Shown: piece after piece, positions 53,162 through 61,767 of the stretch
Layout of the letters: each line of letters starts with the position of its first letter
How positions within the stretch are numbered: position 1 is the stretch's first letter
NCBI GenBank assembly: GCA_964442045.1
Contig: CAYTWI010000001.1
Location: forward strand, 1 to 64,000
Direction: 5' to 3'
Length of the DNA stretch: 64,000 nt
Source of the DNA: JAAFJM01 sp964442045
GTDB taxonomy: Bacteria; Bacteroidota; Bacteroidia; UKL13-3
Translations under genes and position numbers: made by a program
Notes under the pieces: model-generated
Told to the model about the DNA's origin: nothing
Database searches by the model: none
The model's input: the letters and a program-made list of their open reading frames with translations, nothing else

Positions 53162-53196
53162 CTACACTTGGCGCTTAAAAAACGACACTTCGCACC
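53162..53196 (+). promoter_or_regulatory. Candidate LytTR binding site (21-base-spaced direct repeat)
   Basis: ACACTTGGCGC at 53164 and ACACTTCGCAC at 53185, start-to-start 21 bases, two helical turns. LytTR regulators such as AgrA bind direct repeats with this spacing. It lies directly after the LytTR gene and about 75-105 bases upstream of the giant surface protein gene. Confidence 0.5.
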
Positions 53197-53229
53197 TTGT
53201 TTCCGGTTCAAAGCAGTTTTTTTAATAGT

Positions 53230-53270
53230 TTATTAATAGTTTGGCTCTTGAAATTAAAAACTATTAATAA
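53230..53270 (+). promoter_or_regulatory. 13-base inverted repeat in the leader, ending on the start codon
   Basis: TTATTAATAGTTT (53230-53242) and its exact complement AAACTATTAATAA (53258-53270), with a 15-base loop. A further direct copy TTAATAGTTT sits at 53222-53231. If transcribed, the hairpin would cover the base before and the first base of the ATG; alternatively it is a DNA operator. Confidence 0.55.
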
Positions 53271-56200
53271 TGAATAAATTAATTACAAACCTTTTGTTGC
53301 TGGGCATTTTGATACCGTTTGGTATCAGCAGGGGAATGGCCCAATCGCTTACCGGAGCCAAAACAATACCGGGAAATTATGTTTCACTGGCCGATGCCAT
53401 TAATGACTTAAATGTAAATGGGGTTGGAACAGGTGGCGTAACATTTTTAGTTGCAGCTGGTTACACGGAAATTGCTCCGGCAGGTGGATATATTTTAAAT
53501 GCATCGGGATCAGCAACTTCACCCATTAATTTTTCTAAAGACGGGGCCGGAAGTAATCCATTATTTTATGCTCCGATTGGAGCCTCTGCTAATGCAGATG
53601 GTATTTTTATTTTATCTGGTTCTGATTATGTTACGATAGATGGAATAGATTTGATAGATACAAATGCGGTGGTGAACCCTAATCAGATGGAGTGGGGTTA
53701 TGCCTTGCTAAGAGCAAGTGCAACAAATGCCCCTCAGCATGTTACCATTCAGAATTGCAATATCACGTTAAACAAACAAAATGCGTCTTCAATAGGTATA
53801 TACAGTGGTTGTCATCTGGCAACCAATACTACGCCATTAACCATTACTTCGGCCGGTGGAGGGCTTTCTTTCTGTAAACTATATAATAATGTAATCAGTA
53901 ATTCCTATATCGGTATATCACTCTCAGGGTTTAATGATGGCACGGCTCCTTATGCGCTGTATGATCAGAACAACCAAATCGGTGCCGAAGCAAAAGGAAA
54001 TGTAATCACTAATTTTGGTGGTGGCAGCACTCCTGCAAGAGGTATCTATTCCATCTATCAGAATAACCTGTTGGTAAGCAATAACCGTGTTGTGGGAGGA
54101 ACCGGAACAACCGGAACGGTGCATGGTATTTATGCAGGTAGCGCAGCAGCATCTCAAATAATTATTCGAAAAAACAATGTTCAGGATACCAGCAGTACCA
54201 CAGCATCAGGATCTCCGATGTATGGTATTCAGAGTGATGCCGGAGCCGGAAGTGGGGGTAAGGTGATTATAGACAGCAATAAGGTTAACTTTTGCTATTT
54301 CACACAAACTTCAGGGTCTTCCAACTTTTGCGGAATTTTGTATACCGGTGGTGCGGATTCAATACTTGTTTATGCCAATCATATCGACAGTAACCGGATT
54401 AACGGAACGGGATCTTTTTATGCTATTCAGCAAACGGCAGGTGCATCAAATGTGAACAGCCGCATTTTTAGGAACCAGATTTATGCGAACATAAAACTGG
54501 CTACCGGATCAGGTACAATGTATTTAATGGACTTTGGCCTGAATGCTACCATCAATGTTTTTGAAAATGCCTTTTACAATGATACATCCAATGCAATCGG
54601 CTTTTTTTACGGAATCAGAAGTCAGACTTCTACGCTTGGCGAAGAACGATACTACGGAAACAGTATATCCTATATGGTGGGAACGAATACCGGTTCTTTA
54701 TATGCCATATATTCTTTGCCTTCTTTTAATACCAGCGCCAAACACTTATACGACAACCAGATTTGGGGGTTACGCAGCGCATCAGGGAATACCTGCTATG
54801 GCTTATATGCCGGAAACGGCCTTACCATGAATATATACCGGAATAAGGTATATGATTATTTGGGTACGCATGCAACGGCCAGCTTTGCTCCCTTTTATTT
54901 AGCAGGAAACAACGGCACAACCATTAATGCGTATAATAATTATGTTTACGATATTCAGCTTCCGGCAACAGGCTCTTCTTCTGCTATAAGAGGTATTCAG
55001 GTTGCCTCGGGATTGCCGAATCTCAATATATACCATAATACCGTTTACCTTAATAATGTGAGCACAGGTGCTGCCGTAACAGCCTGTTTGTATTTAACAG
55101 CAGGAGGTATAGGGAGCCACGACATCCGCAATAACATATTTGTAAACAATTCCAGTCACACAGGTGCCGGACGTGCAATCGCCTATCAACGCAGCGGTAA
55201 TACATTAAATACACATGCAGTAACATCTGATGGTAATTTATTTTTTGCCGGATCACCAAGCGCAAACAGACTTATTTTCTTTGACGGGTTTACCTCTGAC
55301 TCCACACTTCAACAGTTTAAAGTGCGTCTGGTTAACAGGGAAAAATCGTCAGTTAGCGAGAATGTGGCTTTCCTCAATACCGCAACACAACCTTATAATA
55401 TGCAGATTAATCCGACCATTCCTACACAATGTGAATCGGGAGGTGTTGCCAATGGTTTGGTTCCGTTCGATTTTTATGGAACCACGCGTAACTCAGCACG
55501 CCCGGATATGGGTGCAGAAGAGGGTGGCTTTACAGCCTCTGATTTGTTACCGCCCTCAATTGAATACAAAAAGTTAGCGGACACCACCGTTTTTTCTGGC
55601 AGGCTGATGAGGGAAGTTATTATCAGTGATTTGAGTTCCGTTGATACAGTATCAGGGAATAAGCCGGTATTATATTATAAGAAGTCTACAGAAGCAAATG
55701 CACTAACAGGAAACACCCAGTTTGATAATGGATGGAAGTTTGTTGTTGCAAGCAACAACACATCACCATTTATATTTGCAATGAATCCGGCACTGCTTAC
55801 CGCTCCGGTTAATGCAGGAGATGTTATTCAATATTTCGTAGTAGCACAAGATAAAGCGGCTATTCCAAATGTAGGAATCAAAGGAGGTGCATTCGCTGCC
55901 ACTCCATCTTCTGTTACACTCTCCGCAGCGGCATTTCCGGTTACAGGTTTAACGGATAGTTTCATGGTAAAGGCAGGACTAAGCGGGTCGTTTACAGTTG
56001 GGAGTTTGAGCCCGAATTACTTAACTTTAACACAAGCCATTGCCGATCTTAATGGCAAGGTGCTTGTAGGGCCGGTTGAGCTTGTGTTACTTGATATGAG
56101 TTATACATTAGCAACAGAAACGTTCCCATTAGTTATTAATGCAAATGGAGGATCATCTGCAACAAATACAGTGACGATTATGCCACAAACAGGCGTCACA

Positions 56201-58966
56201 TCCACTATAGGAGATAATATTGCCGGATCAGTATTTGTACTTAACGGGATTGATTATTTAACACTCGATGGCAAACAACGAAATACTTCAATCGGAAGAA
56301 GCCTGATTATTGAAAATACAAATACAACTGCCGGAGCTTCTGCAGTTACTTTTATAAATGATGCATGTTATAATAAGATAACAGACCTTACACTTAAGGG
56401 ATCTAATGCCCCTACAAACGGAAACGGAGGAGTGGTAGTATTCAGTACAGGATTGTTAACCGGTAATGATTTTAACCGGATTGACAGTTGTGATATTACA
56501 ACCGCTTCCGCTGCCAATTTACCATCAACGTTGATTTATGCATTGGGAACAAACACAGTAATTGAACGTTATAACGACCAGAACGTAATTACCAATTGCA
56601 GGCTATACGATTACTGGAATAACACAAGCGAGTTCAATGCGCTTAAGATGGGGTTGGGTAACAATAGCTGGACAATTACTCAGAACCATATTTACCAAAC
56701 CGCAGCACGCAGTACTTCTGCCACTCACACGGCATTTAATTTTATTCCCAATGCCGACTATACCTCTTTGAATGGAATGAATATCAGTGGCAATTTTATC
56801 GGAGGGAGCGATGTTTTCTGTGGCGGTACGCCATGGACTCAGCTTGCTTCAGGTGGGGCCTTTACAAATGTGTTTAATATGGGGGCGTTTACATTCTCCC
56901 GTTTCAGCAAAAATACCATTACTAACTTTTTGTGTAATACAACCAACACATCTACTGGTGTTCCAGGTGCATGGAGTGCCGTTCAATGGGCAAATGGATT
57001 ATTAAATATAGACAGTAATACTTTCGGCTCAACAACCGATACAACTGCCATTTTTCTGAATAGCAGCGGCACAACATCCGGAATAGGAATGAACGTGCTT
57101 ATTGCAGCGAATTTTTCATCTACAGGTACTTTCAGTATTTCAGGAAACACATTCGGAGGGTTCAAGGCATCCAATCCCCTTAATCTTTCCATTAATTTAA
57201 ACATCATTAATGTATCAAGTAACGGTGGGGCCAACCAAATCTATAATATCCAGAATAATGTAATAGGAAACAAAATTCCCGGTAATATTCAGTCGCTAAG
57301 TTCTACTTCAGGTACGGCTCAGTCCGTTGCAGGCATCGTTTTCTCGGCAACTTCTTCGTTTACACTAAATGTAAAAAATAATATTATTCGCAACCTGACA
57401 AATTTGTATGGTGGAACAGGAACCGGGTCTACACAAGGTATTGCCTTTACCGGCAGCCCAACAGGTATTCATAATTTATCGAACAATACCATATCCAATC
57501 TGATTAACTATTCGCCTCAAACCAATGGAGTGACCGGCCCTAATAGTATAAATATTTCAGTAATGGGAATTCATATGGCTACCACAGGAGTTAACAGTGT
57601 TTGTTCAGGAAATACAGTGTATAATCTTTTAAATACAAACCCGTTTGCCGTAAATACTTGTGTGGCGGGTATCAATATTCGCAATGCTGTTGACGCAGTT
57701 GTTTCTAACAATATAGTTTCAGGGTTAAGTACTGCATCTGTATCAACAGGTGCACCGGGAGCCAGTTCAACAATTTATGGTATTGCGCTGAGCAGCGGAT
57801 CTTGTCGTTTATACAACAATATGATTAGTTTAGGACTTGACTCATTAGGAAACAGCATAACCACTACACCAACTATTTCAGGAATTCATAAAGCCAGCAA
57901 TGCAGCATTAGGTTGTTATTTTAACACAGTCAGAATTTCAGGAGCAGGTGTTGGAACTGGTTCAGGAGCATCATACGCATTCAGAAGAGCAGCTGCTTCC
58001 AACGATACAGTTATGAATAATATCTTTGAAAATTCGCGCACAAACAACTCTTCAGGTGGAGCACACTATGCTTTTCATGCCATAAATGGAACTACACTCG
58101 TATCAGATTATAACATCTTCCATTCCGATGCATCTTCCCTTGGAGATACGCTGATATCTGTAGGAGGTATACCATATCAATCCATTCCATCATGGACAAC
58201 AGTTAGCTCATCCGATGCGCATTCAAAAGATACATTGGTAACATTTGTTGGTTTTTCCAACCTTCATTTAAGCAGTTCAATGTTCGGGAGTATGACGTTC
58301 AAAGGCATTCCCGTTAATAATATTTCTTCAGATATAGATGGTCAAGTAAGAACAGTTACACCCTATATTGGTGCAGATGAGATTGCAACAAGCCCGCTTC
58401 CAGTTGAATGGATTCAGGTAAGAGCTACTGTTATCGATAAAAATGTTTCATTGGATTGGTCGGTTGCAAGTGAGTTAAATAATAACGGATTTTTAATTGA
58501 ACGCTCAGTTAATGGAAAAGAATTTAACGCAGTTTCATTTGTAAAAAGCAACGGAAATACAAACGTTAAACGCAGTTATAAAATGGTTGATCAAAATCCT
58601 TTTAAAAAGGAAGCTGTTGACGTTTTATATTACAGAATTAAACAAACAGACTTTAATGGTGATTATTCATACAGCAAGGTAATGCCCGTTGCTTTGGAAC
58701 AAAAAGCATCTTCTGCTTATGTTGCTTATCCGAATCCATTTAACAATCATCTTTACCTTACACTTGAAGTAACTTCGCAAATGGAAGGGAACATTGAACT
58801 TGTTGATATAACAGGGAAAACTGTTTTTACAAAATCATTTACTACAGAAAAAGGGTATAATACTATTGATATGAATACCCCACATGAGTTGAACCCCGGC
58901 ATTTATTTCGCCAAAATAAAAATCAACAATACTATCAGCGTACTTAAACTGATTAAAAACCAATAG
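53270..58966 (+). CDS. Giant secreted right-handed beta-helix protein with T9SS sorting domain
   Basis: An 1898-residue exported protein with signal peptide LLLGILIPFGISRGMAQ. Residues about 25-760 and 905-1690 are two related beta-helix modules: each opens with a Tyr-x-Ser/Thr-Leu-x-x-Ala-Ile-x-Asp-Leu block (YVSLADAINDLN and YLTLTQAIADLN), then short Asn-rich rungs (DGIDLIDTNAV, ISGNFIGGSD, INNNTISNL-like). The region between (760-905) is a linker with a beta-sandwich flavour. After SPLPVEWIQVRA (about 1709) comes a fibronectin-like domain and, from AYVAYPNPFNNHLYL (about 1815), a type A sorting domain. It is likely a surface adhesin or polysaccharide-binding or -cleaving protein; no lyase catalytic set is evident. 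Upstream LytTR genes probably control it. Confidence 0.88.
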   Translation: MNKLITNLLLLGILIPFGISRGMAQSLTGAKTIPGNYVSLADAINDLNVNGVGTGGVTFLVAAGYTEIAPAGGYILNASGSATSPINFSKDGAGSNPLFYAPIGASANADGIFILSGSDYVTIDGIDLIDTNAVVNPNQMEWGYALLRASATNAPQHVTIQNCNITLNKQNASSIGIYSGCHLATNTTPLTITSAGGGLSFCKLYNNVISNSYIGISLSGFNDGTAPYALYDQNNQIGAEAKGNVITNFGGGSTPARGIYSIYQNNLLVSNNRVVGGTGTTGTVHGIYAGSAAASQIIIRKNNVQDTSSTTASGSPMYGIQSDAGAGSGGKVIIDSNKVNFCYFTQTSGSSNFCGILYTGGADSILVYANHIDSNRINGTGSFYAIQQTAGASNVNSRIFRNQIYANIKLATGSGTMYLMDFGLNATINVFENAFYNDTSNAIGFFYGIRSQTSTLGEERYYGNSISYMVGTNTGSLYAIYSLPSFNTSAKHLYDNQIWGLRSASGNTCYGLYAGNGLTMNIYRNKVYDYLGTHATASFAPFYLAGNNGTTINAYNNYVYDIQLPATGSSSAIRGIQVASGLPNLNIYHNTVYLNNVSTGAAVTACLYLTAGGIGSHDIRNNIFVNNSSHTGAGRAIAYQRSGNTLNTHAVTSDGNLFFAGSPSANRLIFFDGFTSDSTLQQFKVRLVNREKSSVSENVAFLNTATQPYNMQINPTIPTQCESGGVANGLVPFDFYGTTRNSARPDMGAEEGGFTASDLLPPSIEYKKLADTTVFSGRLMREVIISDLSSVDTVSGNKPVLYYKKSTEANALTGNTQFDNGWKFVVASNNTSPFIFAMNPALLTAPVNAGDVIQYFVVAQDKAAIPNVGIKGGAFAATPSSVTLSAAAFPVTGLTDSFMVKAGLSGSFTVGSLSPNYLTLTQAIADLNGKVLVGPVELVLLDMSYTLATETFPLVINANGGSSATNTVTIMPQTGVTSTIGDNIAGSVFVLNGIDYLTLDGKQRNTSIGRSLIIENTNTTAGASAVTFINDACYNKITDLTLKGSNAPTNGNGGVVVFSTGLLTGNDFNRIDSCDITTASAANLPSTLIYALGTNTVIERYNDQNVITNCRLYDYWNNTSEFNALKMGLGNNSWTITQNHIYQTAARSTSATHTAFNFIPNADYTSLNGMNISGNFIGGSDVFCGGTPWTQLASGGAFTNVFNMGAFTFSRFSKNTITNFLCNTTNTSTGVPGAWSAVQWANGLLNIDSNTFGSTTDTTAIFLNSSGTTSGIGMNVLIAANFSSTGTFSISGNTFGGFKASNPLNLSINLNIINVSSNGGANQIYNIQNNVIGNKIPGNIQSLSSTSGTAQSVAGIVFSATSSFTLNVKNNIIRNLTNLYGGTGTGSTQGIAFTGSPTGIHNLSNNTISNLINYSPQTNGVTGPNSINISVMGIHMATTGVNSVCSGNTVYNLLNTNPFAVNTCVAGINIRNAVDAVVSNNIVSGLSTASVSTGAPGASSTIYGIALSSGSCRLYNNMISLGLDSLGNSITTTPTISGIHKASNAALGCYFNTVRISGAGVGTGSGASYAFRRAAASNDTVMNNIFENSRTNNSSGGAHYAFHAINGTTLVSDYNIFHSDASSLGDTLISVGGIPYQSIPSWTTVSSSDAHSKDTLVTFVGFSNLHLSSSMFGSMTFKGIPVNNISSDIDGQVRTVTPYIGADEIATSPLPVEWIQVRATVIDKNVSLDWSVASELNNNGFLIERSVNGKEFNAVSFVKSNGNTNVKRSYKMVDQNPFKKEAVDVLYYRIKQTDFNGDYSYSKVMPVALEQKASSAYVAYPNPFNNHLYLTLEVTSQMEGNIELVDITGKTVFTKSFTTEKGYNTIDMNTPHELNPGIYFAKIKINNTISVLKLIKNQ

Positions 58967-58987
58967 TAAATTTAGTTCTATCTCATC

Positions 58988-59030
58988 TCAAGAGGCTGTC
59001 TTATGCGCATAAGACAGCCTCTTTTGTTTT
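58988..59030 (+). terminator. Strong intrinsic terminator after the giant protein gene
   Basis: AAGAGGCTGTCTTATG and its exact complement CATAAGACAGCCTCTT with centre CG, then T-rich sequence: a sixteen-base-pair perfect stem. Confidence 0.92.
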
Positions 59031-59055
59031 AAGTTGATTCGTTTATATTTTTCCG

Positions 59056-59481
59056 TTATTTCTTTTCAGTAAAGTCTACCATCCATTCAACACCATATTT
59101 GTCTCTGAACATACCGAAGTAAGAACCCCAAGGACTTTCATCAATAGGCATTTCTATTTGCCCGCCTGCCGAAAGCCCATTAAATAATTTATCTGCTTCA
59201 TCTTTACTTTCAGCAGTTATTACAATTTTACTTCTGTTCTCATTTTCATTGGTTCGTCCCATAAATTCCGGAACATCATTTCCCATCAGCATACAATTAC
59301 CAATAGGTAAAGCAATATGCATAATTTTATTTTCTTCCTCTTTAGAGATAGGATGTTCAGTGCTTCCAAGGTCTTTGAAACGAACAACGTTTGTAAACGT
59401 TCCGCCAAATACCGATTTGTAAAAAGTAAATGCCTCTTCTGCATTTCCGTTAAAGTTAATGTGAGGGTTAATAGTTGCCAT
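59056..59481 (-). CDS. VOC-family (PhnB/glyoxalase-like) protein
   Basis: A 141-residue single-domain member of the vicinal oxygen chelate fold. NPHINFNGNAEEAFTFYKSVFGG, IMHIALPIGNCMLMGNDVP, DEADKLFNGLSAGGQIEMPI, WGSYFGMFRDKYGVEWMVDF are the PhnB-type blocks (3-demethylubiquinone-9 3-methyltransferase-like, DUF1428/PhnB group). These proteins are usually cytosolic; substrate specificity cannot be read. It faces the giant protein gene across a terminator and has the repeat-rich region 59482-59945 upstream. Confidence 0.9.
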   Translation of the reverse strand: MATINPHINFNGNAEEAFTFYKSVFGGTFTNVVRFKDLGSTEHPISKEEENKIMHIALPIGNCMLMGNDVPEFMGRTNENENRSKIVITAESKDEADKLFNGLSAGGQIEMPIDESPWGSYFGMFRDKYGVEWMVDFTEKK

Positions 59482-59600
59482 AATTTTTAGTTTTTGTGAT
59501 TATTCAAAAGTACTCATTAAGCACAAAAAAAATCAGGTGTGAAAACGCCAAAAAAGAGGTTTTCTGCGTCACAAGTTCATACATAAACATATAAGCATTG

Positions 59601-59627
59601 TTAGCGCATGCCTGTGGCGTATGCTAA
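59601..59627. repeat. REP-like palindrome
   Basis: TTAGCGCATGCC-TGT-GGCGTATGCTAA: arms pair with a few G-T or mismatched positions. The most complete copy of the element also seen near 32424, 33094, 60715 and 61328. Confidence 0.6.
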
Positions 59628-59697
59628 TCTAAGAAAAATGCAAAACTTGCAAGCATCTTCCATAATTGTATAAAACACCTTCAGGCTGTATAACCTT

Positions 59698-59752
59698 AGT
59701 ATAAATACCCTTTTTTAGTAGTATAAATACTCTTTTTTTGTGTAATACACTT
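59698..59752. repeat. Tandem 22-base motif, copy 3
   Basis: AGTATAAATACCC-T6 at 59698, AGTATAAATACTC-T7 at 59720 (22 bases apart) and a third, changed dyad GTGTAATACAC at 59740. Same unit as at 28838. Confidence 0.6.
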
Positions 59753-59945
59753 AAGCGTAAAACCCTTCTTTTAGTTTTATCCGTTTTATTTTCAGTGCAT
59801 TAAATCCGCTTTTCGTATGCTGTTACATTGTGCCAATAGCGTGTTGCAAAAGCAAGCCCTTGTTTCAATAAGTTTTTATAAATACGTTTGAGTTAACACT
59901 TATTCAGTAAAACATTACATAAACAAAATTTAAAACAAAAGCACT

Positions 59946-60584
59946 ATGGGAGCAACAAAAATGATGATTATCCGGCATGCAGAAAAGCCGGGCACTTATG
60001 GAGGAGTAAACTATAAAGGTATTAATGCCGTGGGCGCAAAAGACGATTCATCGCTTGTTACCATGGGCTGGGAGCGGGCAGGAGCTATTGCAAACCTGTT
60101 TTACCCTACCAACAATATTTTTCAGCATATAGCACTAGCCAAGCCCGATTTTATATATGCATCAGACCCGGCAGCCAAGTCAGATGGAGAAGAACCCAGC
60201 CAGCGCCCTTACCAAACCATTTCCGCTTTAGCTGCCAAAATGAATTTGCCGGCAAGCCAACTCAATATAAAGTTTAAGAAAAAAGATTACCCGGCTATGG
60301 TAACAAGCGCACTGGCTCTTTCCGGCACCGTACTTATTGCATGGCAACACCAGAATATTTTACCAAAGGACTCCGGGGCAGATTGTATTGTAAGTGAACT
60401 GCTGAAGCAAACGGCTACACAAACTTCAGACCTGCCTCCAATTCCTACCGGTCCGTGGCCTGCACCCCGTTACGATATGGTATTGGTATTTGACAGACCT
60501 TCCGGCTCAGGGCCGTTTACCAATTTTACCCAGGTTCCGCAATTATTACTGGCTGGCGACCTTAATACGCTTTTCCCTGTTTAA
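59946..60584 (+). CDS. Histidine-phosphatase-superfamily-like protein
   Basis: A 212-residue protein beginning MGATKMMIIRHAEKPGTYGG, where RHAEKP is the RHG-type catalytic motif of the phosphoglycerate mutase/acid phosphatase superfamily. FIYASDPAAKSDGEEPSQRPYQTISALA supplies the conserved Arg region (SxR...QT), and VLIAWQHQNI contains the second histidine. It has no signal peptide. The C-terminal third is Pro-rich (PPIPTGPWPAPRYD). The exact substrate is unknown. The last bases of the gene are repeated at 61181-61195, at the start of the duplicated segment beyond the DUF3703 gene. Confidence 0.78.
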   Translation: MGATKMMIIRHAEKPGTYGGVNYKGINAVGAKDDSSLVTMGWERAGAIANLFYPTNNIFQHIALAKPDFIYASDPAAKSDGEEPSQRPYQTISALAAKMNLPASQLNIKFKKKDYPAMVTSALALSGTVLIAWQHQNILPKDSGADCIVSELLKQTATQTSDLPPIPTGPWPAPRYDMVLVFDRPSGSGPFTNFTQVPQLLLAGDLNTLFPV

Positions 60585-60727
60585 TATAGCTCTATAATAT
60601 ATACCGTGGTTTGTGAGAACACCAACCCCAACTATTACCATTAGAGAGGTTGTATGCAACGTATTTTTATTCACTGCCATTGCAGGCGTTCTCGCCTGCA
60701 ATATTTTTCTGCTCCGCTGGCACATGC
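60569..60727 (+). repeat. Long direct repeat, copy A
   Basis: About 155 bases, nearly identical to 61181-61338, starting within the last five codons of the preceding gene and ending at a REP-like element. It contains the hairpins GCAGGCG...CGCCTGC and a GTTGnATGCAAC remnant. See copy B. Confidence 0.85.
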
Positions 60728-60737
60728 CTGTAGCGAA

Positions 60738-61121
60738 TTAAAATTGATTACTATTTACTTTTGCTTGTTGAATGATTTGCTGTAAATCGTCTGGTATTTG
60801 CATTGGTTTCAGTGGTGGAACATTTGCCCCACCAGTATTACCTACCGGAATTTGACCAACAAAGGATTTTACTCCACCTAAAATTAGTCGGGGTATTTGT
60901 CCGAGAACTTCGGCAAAGTTTTTTGTCCGAACACCAAAGTCCAACATTTTGAGATGAACGTAAGTGTGTGCCAAAGGATACGGCTGTCCTAAGATATGTG
61001 CTCTCTCAAGGTGTCGCCATGAAACCTGAAAATGCCTTGACTTGAAAGCATCTTTTGCCTTGGTTAGTTCCTTCTCAAAGTGGGGAACAAGTTTGTAGGG
61101 CATTGTGGTATGAATTTTCAT
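60738..61121 (-). CDS. DUF3703 family protein
   Basis: A 127-residue protein: FEKELTKAKDAFKSRHFQVSWRHLERAHILGQPYPLAHTYVHLKML, then a GQIPRLILGG block and FVGQIPVGNTGGANVPPLKPMQIPDDLQ, which are the recurring parts of DUF3703. It is cytosolic by sequence. I know no function. The gene sits, in opposite orientation, exactly between two copies of a ~155-base repeat, so it appears to have been brought in by a duplication or insertion event. Confidence 0.82.
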   Translation of the reverse strand: MKIHTTMPYKLVPHFEKELTKAKDAFKSRHFQVSWRHLERAHILGQPYPLAHTYVHLKMLDFGVRTKNFAEVLGQIPRLILGGVKSFVGQIPVGNTGGANVPPLKPMQIPDDLQQIIQQAKVNSNQF

Positions 61122-61180
61122 TGTCTTTGGTTGTTACTATCGTCAATTTTAAGCTAAAAGTTTGGAATTCACACTGAGGT

Positions 61181-61338
61181 GCTTTTCCCTGTTTAGTATA
61201 GCTTTATAATATATACCGTGGTTTGTGAGAACACCAACCCCAACTATTACCAGTAGAGACGTTGCACTGCAACGTTTTTTTATTCACTGCCATTGCAGGC
61301 GTCCTCGCCTGCAATATTTTCCTGCTTCGCTGGCACAC
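61181..61338 (+). repeat. Long direct repeat, copy B
   Basis: Begins GCTTTTCCCTGTTTAG, a copy of the last codons and stop of the 59946-60584 gene, now without the gene, and continues in register with copy A with about a dozen differences, through GCAGGCGTCCTCGCCTGC to a REP-like end. Confidence 0.85.
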
Positions 61339-61418
61339 GACTGTGGTGTGTGCAATGCTTTAATAAGGTACACGCCACACAGGCGTGCACCGGCAGCGGA
61401 TTAATTATATCTTTTATT

Positions 61419-61694
61419 TACTCCTTCATTTTTTTAGGAGTACCCAATTAAATAGTTTTATACACCTTCATTTTTCAAGGTGCCATACCTTAACTAATTG
61501 TAGGCTCCTTAAGTTTTGAAGGAGTGCTCCATTAAATAGTTTTATGCACCTTCAATTTTCAAGGTGTCATACCTTAATTAATTTTAGGCTCCTTCATTTT
61601 TGAAGGAGTACTACATGAAGTAGTTTTATGCACCTTCAGTTTTCAAGGTGTTATACCTTAACTCATTTTATACTCCTTCATTTTTGAAGGAGTA
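61419..61694 (+). repeat. Array of seven stem-loops spaced exactly 42 nt (84-nt tandem unit)
   Basis: Hairpin type A, CTCCTT...AAGGAG, starts at 61421, 61505, 61589 and 61673; type B, CACCTT...AAGGTG, at 61463, 61547 and 61631. Every step is 42 bases. A and B differ at one paired position (T/A versus A/T), so pairing is kept. The linkers are conserved too (TTAAATAGTTTTAT after A, ATACCTTAA after B), so this is a tandem repeat, not a CRISPR array. It ends about 90 bases before the next gene. Confidence 0.9.
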
Positions 61695-61701
61695 CCGGAA
61701 A

Positions 61702-61767
61702 ATAATTTTTATAAAAATTATCAGGTAACGCTTATACGAAACTTTTTTCGCTTACGTTTTTGTATAA
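61702..61767 (+). promoter_or_regulatory. Perfect 20-base palindrome and second inverted repeat before the 235-residue gene
   Basis: ATAATTTTTATAAAAATTAT at 61702-61721 is its own complement. TTATAC (61732-61737) pairs with GTATAA (61762-61767), with GAAAC/GTTT-type extension. No gene is read here. The two structures fill the leader or promoter region of the following gene. Confidence 0.5.

Larger units (their letters stand above)
59482..59945. other. Intergenic region with REP-like and 22-base repeats
   Basis: Nothing coding is seen. It holds a REP-like palindrome at 59601-59627 and the third copy of the tandem 22-base motif (59698-59752) about 190-250 bases upstream of the histidine-phosphatase-like gene, the same relative position as at the CAP-domain gene. 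Confidence 0.65.

Noticed and set aside
49885..59030. Integrative element with tRNA attachment site
   Set aside because: The tRNA position is suggestive, but I found no integrase and no repeated tRNA 3' end, so only the codon-use observation is reported.
60569..61338. Insertion sequence or composite transposon around DUF3703
   Set aside because: Direct repeats are present but there is no transposase, no terminal inverted repeats and no short target duplication that I can see.
61419..61694. CRISPR array
   Set aside because: Repeat length and regular spacing invite it, but the spacers are conserved between units, the repeats are hairpins of two alternating kinds, and no cas gene is near.
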